A DNA stretch of 37,216 nt from Gemmatimonadales bacterium. GTDB lineage: Bacteria; Gemmatimonadota; Gemmatimonadetes; Gemmatimonadales; JACORV01. The notes below the pieces were generated by a model. It saw nothing but the letters and a program-made list of their open reading frames with translations. It ran no database searches and had not been told where the DNA came from. Positions 15,401 through 22,649 of the stretch are shown here, one piece after another (position 1 is the stretch's first letter; every line of letters begins with the position of its first letter). The stretch spans positions 1 to 37,216 of the forward strand of contig DATJUT010000115.1 of NCBI GenBank assembly GCA_035502185.1, given 5' to 3'. The position numbers and the translations under genes were made by a program.

Positions 15401-18400
15401 CGTGTCGCCCACGTTGACCGTGGCCGTGCCGAGGAACGGAGGCGTGCTGCCCCCCGCGAGCCTGAGCCGCCCGCTGGTGACGTCGAGGGTGCCGCCCTGC
15501 TCGGTGTACTCGGCGCTGACCGTGAAGGCCGTGCCCGGGGTGGTGGCGCTGATGACCGTGCCGCGGTTGTCGAGCACCGACGGCGCGCCGCCCTGGTTGT
15601 AGAGGAAGCCGCCGCCGGCGCCGGTGAAGGCCAGGTTGCCGCCGGCGAGGACCCGGATCGTGTCCCCGGAGCCCGAGCTCAGCGGCGTCGTCGCCGTCCA
15701 CCCGCCCGAGCCGGCCACGAGGAGCTTCGCGTTCTGGAGGGCCGGCGCGCCCGAAGCGAAGCTCATCGTCAGGCCGGCGGTGGCCGGAACGAACAGCGTG
15801 CCGCCGCTCACGGTGGCCGGTCCGGTCCACAGCATCTCGAACGGCGTCTTGATCGTGCCGCCCGCGAGGCTCAGCGAGCCGCCGGAAATCGTGAGGTTGT
15901 CGAAGAACGCCGTGTCGGTCGGCGTGAGCCCGCCCACCGTGCCGCCGGTGATCTGGGTCATCCCCGACGAGCCGGTGACCGCGAAGTTGTTGGCCAGCGA
16001 AACCGAGCCGTTGCTGAACAGCAGCACGGTGCCCGGCGACTCGCTGACTGGGCCCGACATCGTGCCGCCGTTCGCGACGTTCACGCTGCCCGTGGTGATG
16101 TTGAGCGTGCCCGCCTGGTTGAAGGGCACCCCGAGGATGACCGGATTGGCGCTGGTGGTCCGGTTGATGGTGCCCTGGTTGTCGAGCAGGGGCAGGGCGC
16201 CGCCCTGGGTGTAGGCGAATGTCGGGTCGCCCTGGATGGTCAGCGTGCCGCCCGGCATCACGCGCAAGATGGCGCCGGAGCCGGCACCCACCGACTGCGT
16301 GCCCGTCCAGGTGCCCGAGCCCGAGAGCTCGAGGGTATCGGCCACGAAGGTGACGGCCGCCGCTGGCGCCATGGTCCAGGTCGCGCTGGCGAGCACCTTG
16401 GTCGTGAGCCCCGAGTTGCCGAGCGCGCCGCCCGTCCAGCTGAAATTGCCGCTCACCGACAGCACGCCCGACCCGCCGAGCGTGCCGCTCGCGAGCGACA
16501 GCGTCGTCGCGGCGGCGCTCGTGCCGTTGAAGTTCGCCGTGCCGCCGGCGATCTGGGTCGGGCCGGTGAGGTTGTAGGCCCCCGCCAGCGTCACCGTGCC
16601 GCTCTGGAAGCTCACCGTGCCCGCGCCGGTGATGGCGGAGGTCGCGTCGAAGGTCAGCGCGCCCGCGCTGGTGATGAGGTTCAGCGCGGCCCCGGACGAC
16701 ACCGACACCGGCCCGCTCACCGTCCCGCCGTATTGCAGGTTGATCGAGCCGCTCTGAACGTTCCAGGCGCCGGTGCCGCTGACCGGCGCGTTGACCACGA
16801 ACGAGTTGGCGCTGGTCGTCCGGTTGACGGTGCCGAGGTTGTTCAGGACCGGCGCGGCGCCGCCCAGGTTGTAGCTGATGGTGGGATCGCCCGACACCGT
16901 CAGGACGCCGCCCGCGCCCACCCGCAGCGTCGCGCCGCTGCCGGTGTTGACGAACGCCGTGCCGGTCCAGGTCCCCGTGCCGTCCACCTCCAGCGTGTAG
17001 TTCTGCAGCTGGACGTTGGCCGCGGGCGAGATGCCCAGCGTGCCGCCCGAGGGGACCTTGATGCCGCCGCCCGCCGTGACGGCGCCGAGGCTGCCGCCCG
17101 TCCAGTTGAAGGCGCCCGCCACCGTCAGCGCGCCGGCGCCGGTGATGGTGCCCGTCCCGCTCAGGTTGAGCACCGTGTTCGCGGCGAGCGTGCCGTTGCC
17201 GGCGCCCACCGTCAGCGTGTTGGCGGCCACCGACAGCGTCTGCGTTCCCGACGCCGCGCCGGCGGTGAGCTTCGCCACCGTGGCGCTCACGTCCAGGTTC
17301 ACCGTGTAGGTGCCGGACTGGGTGATCGTGACCGTGTCGGTCGCGACCGGCACGGCGCCCTTGCTCCAGTTCGCGGCCACCGACCAGTTGCCGCCCGACG
17401 GGTTGATCCACGCGTTCACGCCCAGCGGCGCGGTGACGTTGAACGCGGTGCTGGTCGCCGACGTGAGCCCCGCCGATGCCGCCGTCAGCGTGTAGCCCGT
17501 GCCGACGTTGTCGATCGAGAGGCCGCTGAACGTCGCGACACCCGACGAGGCGCTGACCGTCAGCGTCCCGGACAGGGTGCCGCCCGACGGGTTGGTCCCG
17601 ATTGCCACGGTCACCGGGCCGCTGAAGGTCGTCACGGTGTTCCCGCCGCCGTCCCGGGCCGTCACCGCCAGGCCGAAGGCCGACTGCGCCGGCACGCTGG
17701 CCGGCGGCTCGGTCGTGATCACCAGCTGACTGGCCGTCCCGACCGTGACGGTGACCGTGCCGGAGGTCGCGCCCGTCAAGCCCGTGGCCGTGAACGTCAG
17801 GGTCCGCGCGCCGACCAGACCCGTGATGGACAGGTTGGCGAACGTCGCCACGCCGCCGGCGTTGGTGGTCGCGGTCGGCGTGCCGCCGAGCGTGCCGCCG
17901 CCCGAGGCGATCGCGGCGGTCACCACGACCCCGCTCTGACTCACCGCGTTGCCCGAGGCGTCCTGGATCTGGATCACCGGCTGCTGGGCGAAGGCGGCGC
18001 CGCTCGCGGCCGTGGCCGACGGCTGCGTCGTGATGGCCAGCTGGCTCGCGGCGCCCGCGGTAATCGTGATCGTGCCGGACGTGGTCGCGGTGAGGCCGCT
18101 TGCCGTGAACGTCAGCGTCCGGGCCCCCGCGCTGCCCGTGATGGACAGGTTGGTGAAGGTGGCCGCGCCGCCCGGGTTGGTGGTCGCGGTCAGCGTACCG
18201 CCGAGCGTTCCGCCGCCCGAGGCGATCGCCGCGCTCACCACCACGCCGCTCTGGCTCACGGCGTTGCCGGAGGAATCCTGCAGCTGGATCACCGGCTGCT
18301 GGGCGAAGGCGGCGCCGCTCTGGGCGCTGCTCGAGGGCTGCGTCGTCACGGCCAGCTGGACGGGCGCGCCGGCGCCCACGACGATCGTCCCGGACGTCAC

Positions 18401-20572
18401 GGACGTCAGGCCGATCGCCGTGAAGGCGAGGGTCCGCGGCCCCGCCGCGCCGGTGATGGACAGGTTCGTGAAGGAGGCCGTGCCGCCCGCGGTGGTGGTC
18501 GCGGTCAGCGTGCCGCCCAGCGTCCCACCGCCGGAGGCGATCGCCGCCGTCACCACCACGCCGCTCTGGCTCACCGCGTTGCCCGAGGCGTCCTGGATCT
18601 GGATCACCGGCTGCGGCGCGAACGCCACGCCGCTCTGCGCCGCCGCCGACGGCTGCGTCGTGATGGCCAGCCGGCTCGCCGCGCCGGCCGTCAGCGTGAT
18701 CGTGCCCGAGGTCACGCCCGCGAGGCCCGCGGCCGTGAACGTCAGGGTCCGCGCGCCGGCCAAGCCCGTGACGGACAGATTGGCGAACGTCGCCACGCCG
18801 CTGGCGTTGGTGGTCGCGGTCGGCGTGCCGCCGAGCGTGCCGCCGCCCGAGGCGATCGCCGCCGTGACCACGACGCCGCTCTGGCTCACCGCGTTGCCCA
18901 GCGCGTCCTGCAGCTGGATGACCGGTTGCTGGGAGAAGGGAGAGCCGCTCTGCGCCGTGCTCGACGGCTGCGTCGTGATCGCCAGGCCGCTCGCCGCGCC
19001 CGCCGCCACGTTGAAGGCCGCGCTCGTCGCGCCCGTCAGGCCGCCGGCGCTGGCCGCCAGGGTGTAGCCCGTGCCCGCCTTGTCGATGCCGAGGTTCGCG
19101 TAGGTCGCGACGCCGGCCGCCGCGTTCACGGTCGTGGTGCCGCTCAGCGTGCCGCCGCCGGGGTTGGTGCCGATCGCGACGGTCACGGCGGTGGTCGCGG
19201 TCGTGACCAGGTTGCCGCTCGCGTCACGCACCTGGACCGTCACCGCCGGGGCGAGGGCTGCGCCGGCCGTCGCGTTCGAGGGCTGCTGCGCGAAGGCGAG
19301 CTGCGCCGGCGCCGCCGCCGTGACGGTGAAGGGGTTGCTGGTCGCGCCCGTCAGACTGGCCGCGCCGGCGACGAGGGTGTAGCCGGTGCCGGCGATGTTG
19401 AGCGTGAGGGTGCTGAACGTGGCCACGCCGGCCACGGCTGCCACGGTGGTCGTGCCGCCGAGCGTGGACGGGCCGGGGTTGGTCCCGATCGCCAGCGACA
19501 CGTTGCCCGTGAAGGTCGCTGCCGTGTTGCCGAAGCTGTCCTGCGCCGCCACCTGAACCGCCGGCACCATCGCCGCGCCGGACGCGACGGCGGGCGGCTG
19601 GACCAGGAAGGCCAGCCTCTTCGCGGCCCCCGCGACCCCGGTCGCGATCGCCGTCGTGCTGATGGCCGGCGCCGCGGCGATGGTCGCCTTCAGCGACTGC
19701 AGGCCCAGCGTGCCGCCGAGCGTCCAGATCGTGGATGCGTCGCCGTTGGCGTTGGTGGTGTCGGTGGCCTGCGACACGACGCCGCCCCCGCTCACGACCG
19801 TGAAGGTGACCGCCACGCCCGGCACCCCGAGGCTGTCGGCGGCCTTCACCCGGACGACCATCGGCTGCGCGAGGGGCGCGCCCACGCCGCCGGTCTGCCC
19901 GCCGCCCGACTGCAGGCCCAGCGCCGCCGCGACCGGCTGGACGGTCACCTGCGCGGTGTCCGCGATGTCGGTGGGCAGCATGGCCTCGACCCGCGCCACT
20001 CCCCGCACGATCCCCACCAGCACCTTGCCGACCGTGTCGGCCGGCACCCGCGCCAGGGTCGAGTCGAGCGAGCGCCAGGACACCGGCGTGCCGGGGATCG
20101 GCTGGCCCGCGGTGTCGTACGCGGTCGCGGTGAGCGTGACGGAGTCGCGGAACAGGACCGACGTCGTCTTCGGCGTGATCCGCACGGTCTTCGCGTTCGC
20201 CCCGACGCCGACGTAGCGCAGCGGGATCGGCAGCGCCTGCGGCCGCGAGCCGGTCGCCGTGAGCGTGACCGGCAGCGGGCCCCCGCGGAACACCGTGTCG
20301 TTGGCCGCGTCGATCATCGCGAGGTTCAGCGTCAGCGTCTCCGAGGTGCCGAAGATCTCGGTCGAGAGCCGGACGACCAGGCTGTCGGCGCCCGCCGGGA
20401 AGTCGATCGTCGTGTCGAGGGCGGTGGAGGCGGTGCGGCTGAGCGTGACGCGGACCCGGTTGAACGGTACGGAGGCCGCGGCGTGGCCGGGGAAGCGGGG
20501 CACGACCGAGAACGCCGCGGGCTGCGGGCCCCTCGGCGCCGAGGTGTCGCCCAGGCAGCCCGCGGCGACCAT
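12443..20572 (-). CDS. Giant surface lipoprotein with Ig-like and beta-strand repeats
   Basis: The conventional ORF encodes 2,709 aa. Its ATG lies only five residues before a lipobox-like AAGC, too short for a signal peptide. The frame stays open upstream to a stop at 20723-20725 and encodes a fitting lipoprotein signal (RDRTATPAPALFGAVRIAALC then AAMVAAGC). No ATG, GTG or TTG exists there, so CTG 20650 (2,735 aa) is the best start candidate. After an N-terminal region (to about 313) come seven Ig-like modules of about 105 aa (roughly 314-1049), then a NWSVAANWSKG motif, then about 1,600 residues of Gly/Thr/Ser-rich beta-strand repeats suggesting a parallel beta-solenoid. There is no autotransporter barrel, LPXTG, PEP-CTERM or obvious T9SS tail. 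Likely a lipid-anchored adhesin or cell-surface stalk; function inferred. Confidence 0.88.
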   Translation of the reverse strand: MVAAGCLGDTSAPRGPQPAAFSVVPRFPGHAAASVPFNRVRVTLSRTASTALDTTIDFPAGADSLVVRLSTEIFGTSETLTLNLAMIDAANDTVFRGGPLPVTLTATGSRPQALPIPLRYVGVGANAKTVRITPKTTSVLFRDSVTLTATAYDTAGQPIPGTPVSWRSLDSTLARVPADTVGKVLVGIVRGVARVEAMLPTDIADTAQVTVQPVAAALGLQSGGGQTGGVGAPLAQPMVVRVKAADSLGVPGVAVTFTVVSGGGVVSQATDTTNANGDASTIWTLGGTLGLQSLKATIAAAPAISTTAIATGVAGAAKRLAFLVQPPAVASGAAMVPAVQVAAQDSFGNTAATFTGNVSLAIGTNPGPSTLGGTTTVAAVAGVATFSTLTLNIAGTGYTLVAGAASLTGATSNPFTVTAAAPAQLAFAQQPSNATAGAALAPAVTVQVRDASGNLVTTATTAVTVAIGTNPGGGTLSGTTTVNAAAGVATYANLGIDKAGTGYTLAASAGGLTGATSAAFNVAAGAASGLAITTQPSSTAQSGSPFSQQPVIQLQDALGNAVSQSGVVVTAAIASGGGTLGGTPTATTNASGVATFANLSVTGLAGARTLTFTAAGLAGVTSGTITLTAGAASRLAITTQPSAAAQSGVAFAPQPVIQIQDASGNAVSQSGVVVTAAIASGGGTLGGTLTATTTAGGTASFTNLSITGAAGPRTLAFTAIGLTSVTSGTIVVGAGAPVQLAVTTQPSSSAQSGAAFAQQPVIQLQDSSGNAVSQSGVVVSAAIASGGGTLGGTLTATTNPGGAATFTNLSITGSAGARTLTFTASGLTATTSGTITITAGAASQLAITTQPSATAASGAAFAQQPVIQIQDASGNAVSQSGVVVTAAIASGGGTLGGTPTATTNAGGVATFANLSITGLVGARTLTFTATGLTGATSGTVTVTVGTASQLVITTEPPASVPAQSAFGLAVTARDGGGNTVTTFSGPVTVAIGTNPSGGTLSGTLTVSASSGVATFSGLSIDNVGTGYTLTAASAGLTSATSTAFNVTAPLGVNAWINPSGGNWSVAANWSKGAVPVATDTVTITQSGTYTVNLDVSATVAKLTAGAASGTQTLSVAANTLTVGAGNGTLAANTVLNLSGTGTITGAGALTVAGAFNWTGGSLGAVTAGGGIKVPSGGTLGISPAANVQLQNYTLEVDGTGTWTGTAFVNTGSGATLRVGAGGVLTVSGDPTISYNLGGAAPVLNNLGTVNRTTSANSFVVNAPVSGTGAWNVQSGSINLQYGGTVSGPVSVSSGAALNLITSAGALTFDATSAITGAGTVSFQSGTVTLAGAYNLTGPTQIAGGTANFNGTSAAATTLSLASGTLGGSGVLSVSGNFSWTGGALGNSGLTTKVLASATWTMAPAAAVTFVADTLELSGSGTWTGTQSVGAGSGAILRVMPGGTLTIQGDPTFAYTQGGALPLLDNQGTINRTTSANPVILGVPFNQAGTLNITTGSVNVANGGTMSGPVSESPGTVLLFSNGSVSLANNFAVTGSSGMTQITGGTVGGLTPTDTAFFDNLTISGGSLSLAGGTIKTPFEMLWTGPATVSGGTLFVPATAGLTMSFASGAPALQNAKLLVAGSGGWTATTPLSSGSGDTIRVLAGGNLAFTGAGGGFLYNQGGAPSVLDNRGTVISATTPGTAFTVSAEYTEQGGTLDVTSGRLRLAGGSTPPFLGTATVNVGDTLELAGGTFQMNGPLTIGGGGTLLVSAGTLAPNGVGLGLTGNFATSGTGALVMNLPGDSLDISGNATFGGAAGTISNGVIRVGGNFTQTGSANFAPGPNTSPEHVVLTGSGPQTISFADPLNSFFRRLWSQQGANGNITVNGTVRAGLFQWFGNNAMAGSTGDFIADTITGAATGSNITVNKVEVDGLVNTSGFFEPDTAVFTGASQVIPSLYAYRSVRVSQASGTATFSGNPSALTNLVVTSGTLDLTGRQVGVTGFFQTTGTGALRMTGATDSLGVGGSATFGGGSTSGLLTAGIITVNGDFTQTGGTSVSSYAPTLGGTHRLSLRGTVTQNVSMANPAAAQSHFDVLEIQSQNRNVVLQTSAFVNDTLWMQASAFPYSLTGAGTSQRLSVAGLLRMDFSTGSPSLKPPVVELSATPIISPTLAGTFSPDTTVFNGSIATLPTGAGIAYKSVRVSTAGAFTSPGVTYNGDLIVSSGTYTIGSGVDSAAGFLRTEGTGALSMVAIVAAPTVAVRDSAVFAGGPSTALTGGVLRIWGNFFERGTGGQFAPTGTRVSFQRAAAGAQTIQFADSSGSFFRDLVLNGTVADTIRLLSNVQVQDSTVMTGTSTLVSNAAEALKLPAAGILRVHSQAVLRPFRAEAGTWVLDSTFIGGTAVRFSPDTAVLLNASNFYGTGTIGVAGISSTPSPLFAWKSVRMTGGTLPSSGTTYAGNLIVQGGTYTESTFGVTDSIAGFLRTEGTGVFLMPTGTAAPVVAVHDSAVFAGGADTLAAGTLRLYGGFAQRGAATSFVGGAGHTVQFAGATQQSIAFANPGSAASTFGNVLLNRTSGAVSQATSVSLGSNVFVSGVLSDTSAAVADTISGNGNTLTTGGFNLNDTYISNAPVVVPSGTALLTGNTVTFANMSPTAVQLTFTRGTAITLNAFAFLVAPTGAGKYFSVTNSLAGAPATFSFTNPVQPTQASPPAAGTYTKAGATLPIVLWGTVTLP
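17742..19001 (-). repeat. Four tandem 315-bp Ig-module repeats
   Basis: Four consecutive units of about 315 bp (105 aa), bounded approximately, share the core QPVIQ(I/L)QD-x-x-GNAVSQSGVVV and AIASGGGTLGGT almost without change at protein level, with long identical DNA stretches. They are flanked by three more divergent modules of the same length (two upstream at about 19002-19631, one downstream at about 17430-17741). The exact period and high identity indicate recent duplication or gene conversion, and this stretch is prone to assembly collapse. Confidence 0.85.
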
Positions 20573-20835
20573 CGCCGCGCAGAGCGCAGCGATGCGTACA
20601 GCGCCGAAAAGGGCGGGCGCCGTGGCGGTCCGATCGCGCGAAGCCGTCAGTTGGCTTGTGTGTAAGGGTGAAGAATGGCCCCAAATGTGCGCTGGAACCC
20701 CGAAGTTCGCAAATGACGCAGGTCACAGTGCCGGGGAGGTTGCCGCCGGGGGGCGCGCGGCGTAAGTCTGTCGCCGCAGCAGCAGTTGGCCGCTCGTGTC
20801 TGGCTGGGGCCGGCAACGGCCGGAGGGACGCACAG

Positions 20836-22593
20836 ATGAGATCGCGTGCATGGTGGGCGGCGGCCGCGCTGGCGGCGGCCGTCCCGGCGCTGCTGGCGGC
20901 TCAGCAGCCGGCGGCGGCCGCGGCGCCGGCGGCGCCCCAGGTGTCGCAGCCGGCGTACCGGGTGTGGATCGACTTCAACCAGCGCGTGAAGATGCGGGAC
21001 GGCGTCGAGCTGTCGGCCGACGTCTACCGGCCGGACACGGCGGGGCGGTTCCCGGTCGTGCTGTCGCGCACGCCCTACACCAAGACCGGCTCGCTCCGGG
21101 CGGGTCGCGACTGGGCCTCGCGCGGCTACGTCTTCGTCGCGATGGACGTGCGCGGCCGGGGCGACTCGGACGGCGAGTGGGTGCCCTACCGCAACGACGG
21201 GCGCGACGGCTACGACGCCGTCGAGTGGTGCGCGGCCCAGCCCTGGTCCACCGGCAAGGTCGGGACGATCGGCGGCTCGTACAACGGGCGCATCCAGTGG
21301 TTCACGGCGGTGCTCCAGCCGCCGCACCTGGCGGCGATGATCGCGATGGTGACGCCGTCCGATCCGTTCGTGGAGTGGCCCACCGGCCTGCCGCTGCCGA
21401 TGGACATCAGCTGGTACCACTTCACGGCCGGCCACCTGCTGCAGAACATGGACGCGGTGGACTGGTCGGCGGTGCAGCGGCACCTGCCGATGCTCACGAT
21501 GGACTCGGCCGCCGGGCGGCCGAACCCGTACTGGCGCGAGGAGGTGCGGCACGCGCAGCTGAGCGACTGGTGGGAGCCGGTGCGGTATCAGAACAAGTAC
21601 GACCGGGTCGAGGTGCCGGTGCTCCACATCTCGGGGTGGTACGACGACGAGCAGGTGGGGACGCCGCTCAACTACATCGGGATGACGACCCGCGGACCGG
21701 CGGCCGTGCGCGCGCGCCAGCACCTGCTGATGGGGCCCTGGCCGCACGCCATCAACTCGACCGCGAAGCTGGGCGCGGTGGACTTCGGGCCCACCGGCCA
21801 GATCGACCTGACCGCGGTCCAGCTGCGGTGGTTCGACTACTGGCTCAAGGGCGTGGACAACGGCGTGATGGCCGAGCCGCCGGTGCGGATCTTCGTGATG
21901 GGCACGAACGCGTGGGTGAGCGAGAACGAGTGGCCGATGGCGCGCACCCAATGGACCCGGTACTACCTCCACAGTGGCGGTCGCGCGGCGAGCGCGGCGG
22001 GCGACGGGGCGTTGTCGACGGCCGTTCCCGCCCGCGAGCCGCCCGACGCCTGGACCGACGACCCCGCGAACCCGGTCACCTTCATCACCGAGCCCTCGTT
22101 CGCGCAGATCGGCGGACCGGACGACTACCGCCAGGTCGAGCAGCGGCCCGACGTGCTGGTGTATACCAGCGACTCGCTCACCCGGGACCTCGAGGTGTGC
22201 GGGCCGATCCGGGCGCGGCTGTTCGCCTCCTCCGACGGACGGGACACCGATTTCATGGTGAAGCTGCTCGACGTGTGGCCCGACGGCTACGTCGAGCGCC
22301 TGATCGACGGGATGGTGCGGGCCCGGTTCCGCGACGGGATGGACCGGCCCTCGCCGATCGAGCCGGGCCGGATCTACGGCTACGACGTGGACGTGTGGAA
22401 CACCTGCCAGACCTTCCGCCCGGGCCACCGCATCCGGGTGGAGGTGGCGTCCACCGCGTTCCCCAAGTACGACGTGAACCCGAACACCGGGGAGACGCTG
22501 GGCCAGACGACGACGAGCCGGGTGGCCCGTCAGGCCGTCTTCCACGACCGGGAGCACGCGAGCTACGTCATGCTGCCGGTGGTGCCGAACTGA
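20836..22593 (+). CDS. Secreted CocE/NonD family hydrolase (S15 X-Pro dipeptidyl-peptidase-like)
   Basis: The 585-aa alpha/beta-hydrolase belongs to the S15/CocE group, which includes X-Pro dipeptidyl peptidases, cocaine esterase and acylases. Visible features are MRDGVELSADVYRP at the domain start, the oxyanion-region YTKT, AMDVRGRGDSDGEW, and the nucleophile elbow GGSYNG with S148. HISGWYDDE and GPWPHAINST should supply the acid and histidine. The C-terminal third is the jelly-roll domain typical of the family (VYTSDSL through FRPGHRIRVEV). The N terminus is a Sec signal peptide with a predicted A|Q cut near residue 22. ATG 20836 is chosen because GGAGGG lies 8 nt upstream. A weak TTGCCG-N17-TAAGTC promoter may lie at 20740-20768. 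Substrate (peptide or ester) is not determinable. Confidence 0.92.
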   Translation: MRSRAWWAAAALAAAVPALLAAQQPAAAAAPAAPQVSQPAYRVWIDFNQRVKMRDGVELSADVYRPDTAGRFPVVLSRTPYTKTGSLRAGRDWASRGYVFVAMDVRGRGDSDGEWVPYRNDGRDGYDAVEWCAAQPWSTGKVGTIGGSYNGRIQWFTAVLQPPHLAAMIAMVTPSDPFVEWPTGLPLPMDISWYHFTAGHLLQNMDAVDWSAVQRHLPMLTMDSAAGRPNPYWREEVRHAQLSDWWEPVRYQNKYDRVEVPVLHISGWYDDEQVGTPLNYIGMTTRGPAAVRARQHLLMGPWPHAINSTAKLGAVDFGPTGQIDLTAVQLRWFDYWLKGVDNGVMAEPPVRIFVMGTNAWVSENEWPMARTQWTRYYLHSGGRAASAAGDGALSTAVPAREPPDAWTDDPANPVTFITEPSFAQIGGPDDYRQVEQRPDVLVYTSDSLTRDLEVCGPIRARLFASSDGRDTDFMVKLLDVWPDGYVERLIDGMVRARFRDGMDRPSPIEPGRIYGYDVDVWNTCQTFRPGHRIRVEVASTAFPKYDVNPNTGETLGQTTTSRVARQAVFHDREHASYVMLPVVPN

Positions 22594-22649
22594 GGTGGTT
22601 GGTGGGTGGTAGGTGGTAGCTCGTCGTCCCCACCACCCACCACCCGCTG
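22594..22649. repeat. GGTGG / CCACC opposed arms between convergent peptidase genes
   Basis: Starting one base after the CocE stop, the plus strand is GGTGG repeats (22594-22618), then a 9-nt junction, then CCACC repeats (22628-22645) up to the M1 stop. GGTGGGTGGT (22601-22610) pairs perfectly with ACCACCCACC (22632-22641), extended by one T-A pair. Each strand also carries many GG/GGG runs, enough for two-tier G-quadruplexes. Probable bidirectional terminator. Confidence 0.7.

Noticed and set aside
17742-19001. Tandem repeats as a CRISPR array
   Set aside because: Units are 315 bp, all coding and in frame; there are no short repeats with unique spacers and no cas genes.
12443-20572. Giant protein as a type V autotransporter or T9SS cargo
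   Set aside because: No C-terminal beta-barrel (final aromatic residue pattern absent) and no recognisable T9SS sorting domain; a lipobox is present at the N terminus.
14366-20665. A 2,099-codon open frame antisense to the giant lipoprotein gene
   Set aside because: Its translation is Arg/Ala/Gly/His-rich low complexity, as expected from reading a GC-rich repetitive gene backwards. The minus-strand frame shows coherent Ig and beta-repeat domains.
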